Assembly (NCBI GenBank): GCA_020635655.1
Contig: JACJZI010000004.1
Coordinates: 1 to 64,000, forward strand
Length of the DNA: 64,000 bases
Origin: Flavobacteriales bacterium
GTDB lineage: Bacteria > Bacteroidota > Bacteroidia > Flavobacteriales_F > PHOS-HE28
Reading direction: 5' to 3'
Below, piece by piece: positions 1-10,000 of this stretch; position 1 is the stretch's first letter, and each line of letters opens with the position of its first letter. The position numbers were made by a program, and so were the translations under genes. The notes under the pieces are model-generated. The model saw nothing but the letters and a program-made list of their open reading frames with translations, did not search any database and was not told the origin of the DNA.

Positions 1-86
1 ACGGAACCCATCTGATCCCTCCCGCTCATGTGACCCATGAGTTTCTTTTGAACTGTGACCTGCGTGGGCTTTCTTTTGGGTCACCC

Positions 87-737
87 ATGAGCGCATCCTC
101 ATCCTTGATCTCCTCCGCCTCGCGGATCGGGGTGCCGGGCCAAGGCCTGCCCGTGATGGAGACGTTCGCCACCATCCAGGGGGAAGGGGCTTTCACAGGG
201 CATGCCGCCTGGTTCATTCGTCTCGGTGGATGCGACGTGGGCTGCACCTGGTGCGACGTGAAGGACAGTTGGGACGCCAATGTCCATCCGGTCCGAGAAG
301 TGGACGAGCTCGTGGCCGAGGCGTTGGGCCAGCCAGCTCGGATCGCCATCGTTACCGGTGGCGAGCCTTTGATGCACGATCTCGGACCACTGACCGACGC
401 ATTGATCGCAGCGGGCTTTCGCACCCATATCGAAACCTCCGGCACCCACCCACCTTCCGGCACCTGGCACTGGATCTGCCTCAGCCCGAAGAAGTTCAAG
501 GAGCCGTTGCCCGGCATCCATGAACGCGCGGACGAATTGAAGGTGATCGTGTACCACAGGAGCGACCTGGATTGGGCGGAAGACCATGCGGCACGCGTGC
601 GTTCCATCTGCCGGTTGTTCCTGCAGCCCGAATGGAGCAAAAGGGCCACCATGTCCCCGCTCATCGTCGAACGTGTCACCCGTGATCCACGTTGGCAGAT
701 TAGTCTGCAGACCCACAAATACCTCGACATCCCTTGA
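87..737 (+). CDS. queE: 7-carboxy-7-deazaguanine synthase (QueE), radical SAM
   Basis: Radical SAM enzyme that contracts 6-carboxytetrahydropterin to 7-carboxy-7-deazaguanine in the queuosine/preQ0 pathway, in the cytosol. From the ATG at 87 the protein is 216 aa. The substrate-binding TIQGEG stretch lies at residues 29-34 and the 4Fe-4S cysteines at C49, C53 and C56 (GGCDVGCTWCD), followed by VTGGEP. An in-frame ATG at 30 would add 19 residues. I prefer 87 because family members usually have 10-25 residues before the PVMExFxTxQGEG motif; the ATG at 156 would start inside that motif. The stop codon overlaps the start of the next gene by 4 bp, so the two are probably co-transcribed. Family call is firm; the exact start is not. 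Confidence 0.93.
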   Translation: MSASSSLISSASRIGVPGQGLPVMETFATIQGEGAFTGHAAWFIRLGGCDVGCTWCDVKDSWDANVHPVREVDELVAEALGQPARIAIVTGGEPLMHDLGPLTDALIAAGFRTHIETSGTHPPSGTWHWICLSPKKFKEPLPGIHERADELKVIVYHRSDLDWAEDHAARVRSICRLFLQPEWSKRATMSPLIVERVTRDPRWQISLQTHKYLDIP

Positions 738-2680
738 AGGTCCTTCGCACTGTTCCGCTCCTGCTCTGCGCACTTCCCCTGATGGTACAGGCCCAGATGC
801 GTGACTACACCACCACGGACAAGAAGGCGATCAAGCTGTACGAATCCGGCCTGGAGGAGATGCACCTCCAGAAATGGGATGCCGCCGAGAGCGACCTGAA
901 GCGCGCCGCAGCGTTCGACGACCATTTCGTGGAGCCACGCTTCGCCCTGGCGGAATTGTACGACATGAAGGGGAAGGATGCCGAGGCGATGAAGTGGTAC
1001 CGCGCAGCACTCCAACTGGCGCCCCGCTTCTTTCCGAACGCCTACCTGCACCTCGCCGACATCGAGTTCCGCAACCAGGAGTTCACTTCCGCGGAGCAGC
1101 ACTACAAGGCCTATCTCGACCTGGAGAATGAGCCCGTGCGGCGTGAGCGGGCCCAGCTGGGCATGGACAATTGTGCGTTCGCCCAACGTGCCATCCAACA
1201 GCCGGTCCCGTTCGATCCCCGGAACATGGGGCCCAACGTGAACTCGCCGAACGGGGAGTACTACCCCTGTGTGACCGCGGACGATGCGACGTTGCTCTTC
1301 ACCCGCGATGTGCCCGACGAACGCTCGCCCTGGGGGCATCAGGAGGATTTCTACATGAGCACGCGCGATGCCGACGGTCAGTGGACGGAGGCGCATCCGG
1401 TGCCGGGTGTGACCACAGCCGCGAACGAAGGGGCGGGCACGCTCTCCCCGGATGGCCGGTACATCATCTTCACGGCGTGTGCCGGCGTGGACGGCGACTA
1501 TGGTTCCGGCCGCAAGGGCATGGGCAGTTGCGACCTGTTCATCAGCCGACGCATCGGCGATCGTTTCGGTCCTCCGGAGAACCTGGGCCCACCTGTGAAT
1601 TCAAGGAACTGGGAAAGCCAGCCCAGCCTGGGCAGCGATGGTCGGACCCTCTATTTCGTGCGCGGCCAGCAGGTGGCGGACGGCATCAAGAGCATGGACA
1701 TCTATGTCAGCAGGATGCGGGACGATGGCACCTTCAGCCGCCCGGAGAAACTGCCGGAGACCATCAACACGCCGTTCCAGGAGGAAAGCGTCCAGATCCA
1801 CCCGGACGGCCGCACGTTGTATTTCAGCAGCGACGGACATCCCGGCTTTGGTGGTTTGGACATCTACATGAGCCGGATGCAGGATGATGGCAGCTGGGGA
1901 CCCGCTTTGAACCTGGGCTGGCCGATCAACACGGGAGGGGACGAGAACAGTCTGCTGGTCGGTGCGGATGGGAAGATCGCCTATTTCGCCAGCGACAGGC
2001 CCGGCGGACAGGGCGACCTCGACCTGTACAGCTTCGACCTCTACCCCGAGGCACGGCCCGAACCCGTGAGCTATATCAAAGGTCGCGTTACCGATGCCAA
2101 CACCGGCAGGGCCGTGGAGGCCGATGTGGAACTCAATGACCTGGCCACGGGCCGACTCGCCACGGCCGCATACAGCGACCCGGCCACGGGCGACTTCCTC
2201 GTCTGTCTGCCCATCGGTCATGATTATGCCCTGAGCGCGAGCGCACCGGGGTACCTCTTCTTCAGTCGCAATTACAACGTGACGCAGGCCACCTCCGATG
2301 AACCGCATGCGCTGGACGTGAAGCTCAATCCCCTGGAAGCCGGCGAAACGGTGGCCCTGCGCAACATCTTTTTCGAAACGGCCAGTTTCGCCCTGCTGCC
2401 CGCCAGCAATGCGGAGCTCGACAAGCTCGTGAAGTTGATGCAGGACAACCCCTCGCTGCACATCGAACTGGGCGGCCACACCGACGATGTCGGCAGTGAG
2501 GCGGACAATCTCAGGCTCAGCGATCAACGGGCCAATGCCGTTCGCGAATACCTGATCGGCAAGGGGATCGATGCGGAGCGGGTAAGGGCCATCGGATATG
2601 GTGAGACCCGTCCCATCGCCTCGAATGACACCGAGGAGGGGCGCGCTCAGAACCGCCGCACGGAGGTGAAGGTGCTCTAG
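734..2680 (+). CDS. TPR / PD40 / OmpA-domain envelope protein
   Basis: Exported 648-aa protein of the Bacteroidota OmpA family that also carries PD40 beta-propeller repeats. It starts with TTG at 734, overlapping the queE stop by 4 bp. A signal peptide (about residues 1-20, ending VQAQ) is followed by TPR-like helices (about 30-130), then WD40-like PD40 blades with repeated SPDG/S-D-G motifs (about 150-440), a carboxypeptidase-regulatory-like beta domain (about 445-530), and a C-terminal OmpA peptidoglycan-binding domain containing GGHTDDVGS and RANAVREYL (about 545-648). By family, the OmpA domain anchors the protein to peptidoglycan in the periplasm; some relatives with this architecture work in gliding/T9SS complexes. 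Any specific role here is inference. Confidence 0.88.
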   Translation: MKVLRTVPLLLCALPLMVQAQMRDYTTTDKKAIKLYESGLEEMHLQKWDAAESDLKRAAAFDDHFVEPRFALAELYDMKGKDAEAMKWYRAALQLAPRFFPNAYLHLADIEFRNQEFTSAEQHYKAYLDLENEPVRRERAQLGMDNCAFAQRAIQQPVPFDPRNMGPNVNSPNGEYYPCVTADDATLLFTRDVPDERSPWGHQEDFYMSTRDADGQWTEAHPVPGVTTAANEGAGTLSPDGRYIIFTACAGVDGDYGSGRKGMGSCDLFISRRIGDRFGPPENLGPPVNSRNWESQPSLGSDGRTLYFVRGQQVADGIKSMDIYVSRMRDDGTFSRPEKLPETINTPFQEESVQIHPDGRTLYFSSDGHPGFGGLDIYMSRMQDDGSWGPALNLGWPINTGGDENSLLVGADGKIAYFASDRPGGQGDLDLYSFDLYPEARPEPVSYIKGRVTDANTGRAVEADVELNDLATGRLATAAYSDPATGDFLVCLPIGHDYALSASAPGYLFFSRNYNVTQATSDEPHALDVKLNPLEAGETVALRNIFFETASFALLPASNAELDKLVKLMQDNPSLHIELGGHTDDVGSEADNLRLSDQRANAVREYLIGKGIDAERVRAIGYGETRPIASNDTEEGRAQNRRTEVKVL

Positions 2681-2728
2681 CACATCGGATCGCGCTTTGC
2701 GCTACGTTCGTGCTCCATCCATACCCGC

Positions 2729-3352
2729 ATGTCCTGGAGCGTCGACCAATGGGTCCAACACTTCGACCGTCTGGCCGATCAGGACTTCGCGATCGTGGAC
2801 GCTGCCTTCCCCCCGGCTGGATCGGAGCAGCTCCTGGCGTTCGCCATGCGGCATATCCGGGCGGATGATCTGCATAATGCGGGTATTGGAGCGGATGGGG
2901 ATCTTCAAGTGGACCGGCGCGTACGCAGCGACCAGGTGCTCTGGTTGGAACGAGAGCGGGACCGGACGATCGCGTTCTTCTTTGACCGGATGGATGAGCT
3001 GCTGCGCCTGCTCAACCAGCTCTGCTTCCTGGGCCTGTCCGGGTACGAGTTCCACCTGGCACACTACCCCCGGGGGGCGTTCTACCGCCGACACATCGAC
3101 CAGTTCCGTCATCGCAACAACCGGCAGATCAGCGTGGTGTTGTACTTGAACAGGGACTGGGTGCCGGGCGATGGGGGAGAGCTCGTCCTCTTTCTTGCGG
3201 AAGGGGAGAAGATCGTGGAGCCCACGTTCGGCCGTCTGGTGCTGTTCCGGAGCGACCGACTGGAACACGAGGTTCGCGAGACCCACGTGGACCGCATCGC
3301 GATCACCGGATGGATGTTGTATCAGCCGCCCGGCCTGGGCTTCCTGGGCTAG
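2729..3352 (+). CDS. 2-oxoglutarate/Fe(II)-dependent oxygenase (prolyl-hydroxylase-like)
   Basis: A 207-aa protein of the 2OG-FeII_Oxy_3 / SM-20 type, expected to hydroxylate a protein or small-molecule side chain using Fe(II), O2 and 2-oxoglutarate in the cytosol. The double-stranded beta-helix core is clear: the metal triad is H122-x-D124 (YRRHIDQF) and H180 (RLEHEV), with R189 placed to bind 2-oxoglutarate. A GDGGELVLF strand precedes the distal histidine, as in the family. There is no signal peptide. It begins 48 bp after the OmpA-family gene, on the same strand. The substrate cannot be read from sequence. Confidence 0.88.
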   Translation: MSWSVDQWVQHFDRLADQDFAIVDAAFPPAGSEQLLAFAMRHIRADDLHNAGIGADGDLQVDRRVRSDQVLWLERERDRTIAFFFDRMDELLRLLNQLCFLGLSGYEFHLAHYPRGAFYRRHIDQFRHRNNRQISVVLYLNRDWVPGDGGELVLFLAEGEKIVEPTFGRLVLFRSDRLEHEVRETHVDRIAITGWMLYQPPGLGFLG

Positions 3353-3373
3353 CCACGGCCTTAAGTTCGTGCC

Positions 3374-3820
3374 GTGTCCGTACGGAAGTACATCCGTGAT
3401 GGTCGTGCACCGGTGCCGAAGGACGCGCGCACGAGCGCTTTGATGAGCCGGATCCGGGCGAAGGACACTTCGCCTGAACGCGCGCTCCGCCGGGCCCTGC
3501 GTGATGCGGGTCACAGGGGATACCGATTGCACTATGCGAAGGTGCCGGGGCGACCGGACATCGCCTTTGTCGGCCGCAAAGTGGCGGTCTTCGTGCACGG
3601 CTGCTTCTGGCACGGCTGCCCCTACTGCCGGCCCGCCAGACCGAGGACCCATCGGCGGTTCTGGAACGAAAAGCTCGATCGCAACAAGGACCGCGACAAG
3701 CGGAAGGCGCGAACGCTACGTCAGGCCGGATGGCTCGTCGTCACCATCTGGGAATGCCGGTTGAAGAAGGACCCCATCGCGCAGTTGCGGCGCGTGGAGA
3801 ACGCACTGGAAAATACCTGA
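3374..3820 (+). CDS. vsr: Very-short-patch-repair type DNA mismatch endonuclease
   Basis: A 148-aa Vsr-family endonuclease. The family nicks 5' of T:G mismatches that arise when 5-methylcytosine deaminates. The conserved core is present: MSRIRAKDTSPE near the N-terminus, the catalytic aspartate in GRPDIAF (D62), and the zinc/active-site segment VFVHGCFWHGC (H75, C77, H80, C82) with C85 downstream. The start codon is GTG at 3374, only 21 bp after the oxygenase gene. No cytosine-C5 methyltransferase, the usual partner, is present in the window, so it is an orphan here. Family assignment is strong; the cognate methylation site is unknown. Confidence 0.93.
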   Translation: MSVRKYIRDGRAPVPKDARTSALMSRIRAKDTSPERALRRALRDAGHRGYRLHYAKVPGRPDIAFVGRKVAVFVHGCFWHGCPYCRPARPRTHRRFWNEKLDRNKDRDKRKARTLRQAGWLVVTIWECRLKKDPIAQLRRVENALENT

Positions 3821-3853
3821 CCTGATGACACCGGGCGGGTCCGGTCGACAGGC

Positions 3854-4993
3854 TCAATCCTGCCATTCGGCCAGGAATAGATCGGTCTCGTGCGGGGTGC
3901 TGCCGTGGCGATTGCTGCTGAACACGAGGTAGTGACCGTTCGGGCTGAACACCGGGAACGCATCGAACATGTCGCTCTCGGTCACCTGCTCAAGATGGCC
4001 GCCGTCCAGGTCCACGAGGAACAGTGTGAATGGGAAACCGCGATCGGTGTTGTGGTTGCTGGCGAAAAGGATCTTCTTCCCGCTCGGGTGCCAGAAGGGG
4101 GCCCAATTGGCCTGACCAAGGTCGGTGACCTGGTGGGCTTCACTGCCATCGGCATTGGCCACAAAAAGTTCCATCTGAGTGGGTTGTACCAGGCCCCTTG
4201 CCAGCAGGTCCTTGTACTCCTTGACATCCTCCGGTGCGGTGGGGCGTGACGCCCGCCAGACCAACTTCGTTCCATCGGGACTGAAGAACGCTCCGCCATC
4301 ATAGCCGAGCGTGCTGGTCACCTGCTTCACGTCGCTGCCGTCGATGTTCATGGTATAGAGGTCCAGGTCACCGCCGCGCGTCGAAGTGAACACGATGCGA
4401 TCGCCTTTCGGAGATACGGTGGCCTCTGCATCATACCCGGGACTGTCGGTAAGGCGCCGCCGGAGATGGCCCTCCCGATCACTGACGTAGATATCATAGG
4501 TGGGATAGATCGGCCATACGTACTTGCCGCCCGGCTTGCGCTCCGGAACGGGTGGGCATTGCGGACCGTCGGCGCTCGTGCTGGCAAAGAGGATGAGGCT
4601 GTCGCCGGGCAGGAAGTAGCTGCAGGTGTTGCGGCCCCGTGCCGTGCTGATCAGACGGGGTGCTCCCTGCCGCAGATCATCATGGAAGGGATCGAACACG
4701 CGGATCTGGTCGCAGCTATCGCCCCAGGCCGTGTTGGTCACCTGGAAGGTCAGTCGGTCGCCCGCAAAGCTCCAGTAGGCCTCGGCGTTGTCGCCACCGA
4801 AGGTCAACTGCTTCAAATGCTTGAAATGCTTGTGCTCCAGGGGGCGGATCAACGAGTCGTCCGGCCAGGCGTTCATGACGGTCGCGGTCGTATCGGCATT
4901 GCTGACCTTGTGCGTCCCCGGCGACGGTCCTCCGCAGGATGCGAGCAGAAGGGTCCCAAGGAGGATGGAGTTGGCGAGGCGTATCGGTCGCAT
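3854..4993 (-). CDS. TolB-like PD40 beta-propeller lipoprotein
   Basis: A 379-aa secreted lipoprotein with WD40-like PD40 repeats. From the ATG at 4993 it has a lipoprotein signal (LLLASCGG, lipid-anchored cysteine near residue 19), then about six blades with repeated SPKGDRIVFTS, SPDGTKLVWRA and SPNGHYLVFSS motifs. The open frame extends 20 codons further upstream, but those residues are arginine/proline-rich and would bury the signal peptide. It is convergent with vsr and divergent from the radical SAM gene. TolB-type propellers usually bind protein partners or oligosaccharides in the periplasm or at the surface. A specific partner is unknown. Confidence 0.82.
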   Translation of the reverse strand: MRPIRLANSILLGTLLLASCGGPSPGTHKVSNADTTATVMNAWPDDSLIRPLEHKHFKHLKQLTFGGDNAEAYWSFAGDRLTFQVTNTAWGDSCDQIRVFDPFHDDLRQGAPRLISTARGRNTCSYFLPGDSLILFASTSADGPQCPPVPERKPGGKYVWPIYPTYDIYVSDREGHLRRRLTDSPGYDAEATVSPKGDRIVFTSTRGGDLDLYTMNIDGSDVKQVTSTLGYDGGAFFSPDGTKLVWRASRPTAPEDVKEYKDLLARGLVQPTQMELFVANADGSEAHQVTDLGQANWAPFWHPSGKKILFASNHNTDRGFPFTLFLVDLDGGHLEQVTESDMFDAFPVFSPNGHYLVFSSNRHGSTPHETDLFLAEWQD

Positions 4994-5099
4994 GGCGGGT
5001 CGGGCGTGGTTCCGTTGTTCGGGCCGCGAATGTAACCGACCGGGACCGGCCACTTGTCAGGGAAGATCAAGGGTTGGTCGCAGCGCGTATCTTCTGCGC

Positions 5100-6167
5100 A
5101 TGGCGATCGACGGAAAGCCGGTCAAGGGCCGCGGTGCGGCCGGGCAGGTCGCGAACCGGTTCCAGGAACGCCAATACGGGGTGTTGCACTGGGAGGGGAT
5201 CGACGAACCGGAGGACCCGCATCACCCGACGAGGTATATCGCAACGTTCCCGAGGACGATCGTGAACCGGGTGGCGTCGCCCGATCTGCCGTTCGATCGG
5301 AGCATGAACCCCTACCAGGGGTGCGAGCACGGATGCAGCTACTGCTACGCGCGTCCGACGCACGAGTATTGGGGATACAGCGCCGGGCTCGACTTCGAAC
5401 AGGTCGTTCTGGTGAAACGCAATGCCGCGCGGCTTTTGGAGAAGGAGCTGAACGCACCCACCTGGCGACCCATGCCCATCATGATCTCGGGCGCCACCGA
5501 TCCCTACCAGCCCATCGAGCGCACGGAGGGACTGACGCGCAAGCTGCTCGAGGTCCTCTACGAACACCGCAACCCAGCGGGTATCATCACGAAGAACGCA
5601 CTGGTGCTGCGGGATATCGATATCCTGGCCGAAATGGCACGTGAGCGTTTGGTTACCGTGGCGATCAGCCTGACCACGCTCAACGAGGACCTGCGGCGGG
5701 CCATGGAGCCGCGCACCAGCACATCGACGAACAGGCTTCGTGCGATCCGCTCGCTCACGGAAGCGGGTATACCGGTCCGCGCCATGATCGCGCCGGTGAT
5801 CCCCGCCCTGAACGAAAGTGAGCTGCCCCGTTTGTTGAAGGCGACGGCGGATGCGGGCGCGCTGGTCGCAGGCTATTCGGTGCTGCGCGTGAACGGTGCG
5901 GTGAAGGACGTGTTCGAACGCTGGTTGCGGGAGCACTATCCAGAGCGTGCGGCCAAGGTGATCACGCAGACCACCTCGGCGCACGGCGGTGCCATGAACG
6001 ACTCGCGCTTCGGTACGCGAATGCGTGGTGAAGGGGCCTTCGCCGACAACATCGGACGGGTGTTCCGCATCTTTCACCAACGTTACTTCGCTGGTCGGTC
6101 GATCCCCGAAATGGATGGATCGAGGTTCCGCCGCACGGCGGGTGGTCAACTGGACCTCTTCACCTGA
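5100..6167 (+). CDS. SplB-like radical SAM protein (PA0069 family)
   Basis: A 355-aa radical SAM protein of the PA0069 family, a conserved group related to spore photoproduct lyase whose reaction is not established. The ATG at 5100 gives the family-typical N-terminus GRGAAGQVANRFQ. The cluster motif is CEHGCSYCYAR within NPYQGCEHGCSYC, followed by SGATDPYQPIE and the RTSTSTNRLRAI segment. The open frame continues about 100 codons upstream of this ATG, but that part is antisense to the PD40 gene and lacks family residues. Its 3' end overlaps the convergent thpR gene by 8 bp. Family assignment is firm, function uncertain. Confidence 0.87.
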   Translation: MAIDGKPVKGRGAAGQVANRFQERQYGVLHWEGIDEPEDPHHPTRYIATFPRTIVNRVASPDLPFDRSMNPYQGCEHGCSYCYARPTHEYWGYSAGLDFEQVVLVKRNAARLLEKELNAPTWRPMPIMISGATDPYQPIERTEGLTRKLLEVLYEHRNPAGIITKNALVLRDIDILAEMARERLVTVAISLTTLNEDLRRAMEPRTSTSTNRLRAIRSLTEAGIPVRAMIAPVIPALNESELPRLLKATADAGALVAGYSVLRVNGAVKDVFERWLREHYPERAAKVITQTTSAHGGAMNDSRFGTRMRGEGAFADNIGRVFRIFHQRYFAGRSIPEMDGSRFRRTAGGQLDLFT

Positions 6168-6705
6168 GGGACCACGTGCTCAGGGCCTCGTGGATGGTTC
6201 CGTTCGGACGCAGGTGCGAACGAAAGAGGGTCAGCTCGGTCACCGCAAGCGTGTCGATCAGAATGGGTCCGGCGGGTGCCGGATCGGTATGGCCGCGTGC
6301 AATGGTGATGTGTGGCCAATGCGGACGGCGGTTCTCGGGAACGACACCAATGGCCATCGCAAGTGCCTCATGCAGCAACCGATGGGCCGATCCCGGCTCG
6401 AAACGCACCCAGGTCATCGTGGGTGCGGACTCCGGCATGAGCGCAAGACGTCCCCCTTGGACCGCGACCGGTGAGGTCCTTTCGGCGATCCGCGCAACCC
6501 GGGCAGTGATCCGCGATACCTCCTCCCTGGGTCGTTCGCCGATGAACAGCGCGGTGAGGTGCCATTGCTCCGTGGGGATGCGGCGCCAGATCCCCGTTCG
6601 CATCATGTCCGTGGCGGCGGTCGTGATCCGATCGTGCCATTCCGGAGCGATCCGTGTGCCGACGAACAGGCGCCAGCGCTCAGCGGTGGATGGTGAACTG
6701 CGCAT
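6160..6705 (-). CDS. thpR: RNA 2',3'-cyclic phosphodiesterase (2'-5' RNA ligase family)
   Basis: A 2H phosphoesterase superfamily enzyme of 181 aa that opens or forms 2',3'-cyclic phosphate ends on RNA; it acts in the cytosol. Both signature motifs are visible: HLTALF in the first half and HITIAR in the second. I chose the ATG at 6705 (MRSSPSTAERWRLFVG), because WRLFVG is the usual first beta strand. The longer frame to 6816 is arginine-rich and lies inside acyP. The gene starts 26 bp inside the upstream acylphosphatase gene, which suggests translational coupling. Confidence 0.87.
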   Translation of the reverse strand: MRSSPSTAERWRLFVGTRIAPEWHDRITTAATDMMRTGIWRRIPTEQWHLTALFIGERPREEVSRITARVARIAERTSPVAVQGGRLALMPESAPTMTWVRFEPGSAHRLLHEALAMAIGVVPENRRPHWPHITIARGHTDPAPAGPILIDTLAVTELTLFRSHLRPNGTIHEALSTWSLR

Positions 6706-6967
6706 ATCCCTCGGGGCGGGTCGGCGTGGAGCGGACGTTCTTGACCTCCGCTTGCGGTGGTCCCATTGCACACCAGCGCGCCAACTCCTCCACGGCGGAG
6801 GTCGCTCCCTCCGCATGGATGAGCACGGAGCCGTCCGCTTCGTTCCGCACCCATCCCTTCACGCCGAGCGCACCGGCCTGTTCAGCGGTGTGCTTCCGGA
6901 ACCACACACCCTGGACCTTCCCGAACGCCCGGATCCGATAGGCTGTTCGTGATCCTTGGAGATCCAT
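6680..6967 (-). CDS. acyP: Acylphosphatase
   Basis: A 95-aa acylphosphatase that hydrolyses carboxyl-phosphate bonds in the cytosol. The family signature GKVQGVWFRKHT is at the N-terminal third; its arginine binds phosphate. GWVRNEADGSVLIHAEG follows, with the catalytic asparagine. ATG at 6967 is chosen; a TTG three codons earlier is also in frame. The end of the gene overlaps the start of thpR by 26 bp. The length matches the normal 90-100 aa for the family. Confidence 0.93.
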   Translation of the reverse strand: MDLQGSRTAYRIRAFGKVQGVWFRKHTAEQAGALGVKGWVRNEADGSVLIHAEGATSAVEELARWCAMGPPQAEVKNVRSTPTRPEGYAQFTIHR

Positions 6968-6984
6968 GTTGACCAAGATAGGTG

Positions 6985-7016
6985 TTGACTTTCGGTCGAC
7001 GGGCCGACTAGTTTTG
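6985..7016 (+). promoter_or_regulatory. Bacteroidota-type promoter for the 7046 gene
   Basis: TAGTTTTG at 7009-7016 fits the Bacteroidota -7 consensus TAnnTTTG exactly, with a TTG at 6985-6987 placed 21 bp upstream as a -33 element. Transcription would start near 7023, a short distance before the coding start of the large secreted protein. Identified by consensus only. Confidence 0.55.
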
Positions 7017-7045
7017 TAGACGAATTTCCCAATCCCTCCTACGGA

Positions 7046-10000
7046 ATGTCCTTATCGCGGTCGGGCCCAGCCATGCCTTGGGCGAACGTAATCGAATGGT
7101 CGTGCTTCCTGCTGCTGCTTTTGGTGCGATCACCGCTCCATGCGCAGACCGTACCGACGGATTTCGCGGACGTCAGCGTGGTCAATGGGTTCAATGAACC
7201 CGTGGGCGCCGCATGGGACGCCAACGGGCGGATGTACGTGTGGGAGAAGCAGGGCAAGGTGTGGATCGTGGACAATGGGGTGACCCTGCCCACACCGTTG
7301 CTGGACATCAGCCCGGAAGTGGGGAATTGGCGCGACCATGGGATGTTGGGGTTCGCGCTCGATCCGCAGTTCCTGAGCAACGGTCGGATCTATGTGATGT
7401 ATACCGTGGATCGCCACTACCTGATGAACTACGGCACGCCGGCGTACGACCCGGCGACGAACGACTACTATTCCGCCACCATCATGCGCATCACGCGCTA
7501 CACGGCGATCGGTCCCAACTTCACGAGCGTCGATCCCAACAGCCGGACGATCCTCCTGGGCGAAACGAAGAAGACCGGGATCCCCTTGCTGTACGAATCG
7601 CACAGCACGGGCACCCTGCTCTTCGGTGAGGACGGCACGTTGATGGTCAGCTGCGGCGACGGAGCCGATTACGGCACGGCGGACGGCGGGAACGATCCCA
7701 CGACCTACTATGCGCAGGCGCTCACCGACAGCATTCTGCGCACCAAGGAGAACGTTGGTGCCTACCGGTCGCAATTGGTGGACTGTCTCAACGGCAAGAT
7801 CCTGCGGCTGGACCCGAACACCGGCGATGGTGTGCCGAGCAATCCGTACTACGACCCCACCGCACCACGTGCACCTCGGTCCAGGGTGTGGGCCCTTGGC
7901 CTGCGGAATCCTTATCGGATGACCCTGCGACCGGGAACGGGCAGCCCCGACCCGGCCGATGGCGATCCCGGCTCGCTCTACATCGGTGACGTGGGATGGA
8001 ACACCTGGGAGGAGTTGAACGTCTGCACGGAGGCGGGAATGAACTTCGGTTGGCCACTTTATGAGGGCATGACCGCCCAGAACCAGTACCAGTCCCAGAA
8101 CATCGTCGACCTGGATGCGCCGAACCCGCTCTATGATGGGGTGAACTGCACGCAGCAGTACTTCTACTTCAAGGACCTGTTGAAGCAGGACGACCTCGAT
8201 CATCTGAACAAGCATCCCAATCCATGCAACCCTGCCGTGCAGATCCCCTCCACGATCCCGCACTTCTTCCACTCCCGGCCGGAGATCGATTGGCTGCACG
8301 GCAATGAATCCCGCTGTGGGGATTATTCGGGCAACACCGCTGTGACCTTCGACCTGGACGATCCGAACTCGCCGGTACCGGGTCCCCGCTTCGGTGGACA
8401 GGCCTCACTGGGCGGTGTCTGGGTGGATGGTGCCTCCCTGCCGCAAGGCTATCAGAACGTGTACTTCAATGCGGACTATGTCTCCGGCTGGATACGTCGC
8501 TTCGCGTTCGATACGAACGACAAACCCCTGCAGGTGTATGATTTCGCAAGCAACCTTGGCCCATTGACCTGGGTGGGGTCCGGTCCCGACGGTTGCATCT
8601 GGTACATCAACTACCTCACCAATGCGGTGCGGCGGATCTGCTACACACAGGCGATCGACCTGCCTCCCGTTGCGGCCGCCACGCAGAGCGTCCAGTATGG
8701 TCCTGGACCGCTGCAGGTCTCCTTCAATGGCAGTGCCTCCTATGATCCGGAGGGTGGTGCCCTGACCTATGCCTGGGATTTCGGGGATGGTGGATCGAGC
8801 AGCCTGGTGTCACCGATGCACACCTTCACCGCTCCTGCCAACACCCCCACGACGTATGGTGTGACCCTCACGGTGACCGACAATGGCAACCAGACCGGTC
8901 AGATCCATCTGATCGTCAGTGTGAACAACACGCCGCCCAACGTGGATATCACGAGCATCGTGGACGGCAGCACCTATCCGATCGGGGTCGATACGGTGTA
9001 CGTGCTGGAGGCGGACGTGACCGATGCCGAGCACACCGACCCGCAACTGACCTATTCCTGGCGGACCATCCTGCACCACAACAGCCACACGCACCCGGAG
9101 GCCATCGACCACAACCACATCACCTCGTCGGTGATCAGTGGCGTGGGATGCGATGGGGAGACCTACTACTTCGAGGTCACGCTGACAGTGACCGATCCCG
9201 GTGGCCTGTCCGCCACGGACACCAAGTACCTGTATCCGCGATGCCAGGCCATTCCGCCCACGGCCTTGATCCAGACGGACATCCAGTTCGGGCCGGGTCC
9301 GCTCCAGGTGCATTTTGACGGCGCCGGGAGCTACGATCCGGGGGGCGTTGTCGGCTATGCCTGGGACTTCGGCGACGGCGGGACCTCCACGGACCTGGCG
9401 CCCACACACACCTTCACCGATACGGGGGACCACCTGGTCACGCTCACCGTTACGGACGGCGACGGATTGACGGGAGTGGCCACCACCACCATTGGAGTGG
9501 TCACGCTCGAACCACCCCAATGCCCCGGTGCGAGCGGTTCGGTGTTGCGTGAGTACTGGACCGGTGTGGGCGGCGGATCCGTTTCCGACCTGCTCAACTA
9601 TCCCAGCTATCCGGACTCACCGAACGGCACCACCCACCCGACGCAGTTCAAGGCCCCCACCAACTTCGGGAACAATTATGGGACGCGCATGCGCGGCTAC
9701 ATCGTTCCAGCGACCACCGGGACGTACCATTTCACCCTCACCTCGGACGATGCCAGCGTGGCCTATCTCAGCGCGAACGCGGAACCGAAGTACAAGCAGC
9801 AGATCTGCTCCGTTCCGGGATATACCGGTGAGACGCAACTGGACAAGTACGGCTCCCAGCGCAGCAATGCGGTCACGCTCCAGGCCGGTGTGTACTACTA
9901 CGTGGAGGTGTTGCACAAGGAGGGGAGCGGGGGCGACCATTTGACCTTGTGGTGGGAAGGCCCGGGCATTGGTACGCCGACGATCATACCGGGCACCTAT

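Noticed and set aside
26..1396. A 456-codon open frame on the minus strand opposite queE and the OmpA-family gene
   Set aside because: No domain or signal is recognisable and it is exactly opposite two convincing genes; long antisense frames are common at this GC content.
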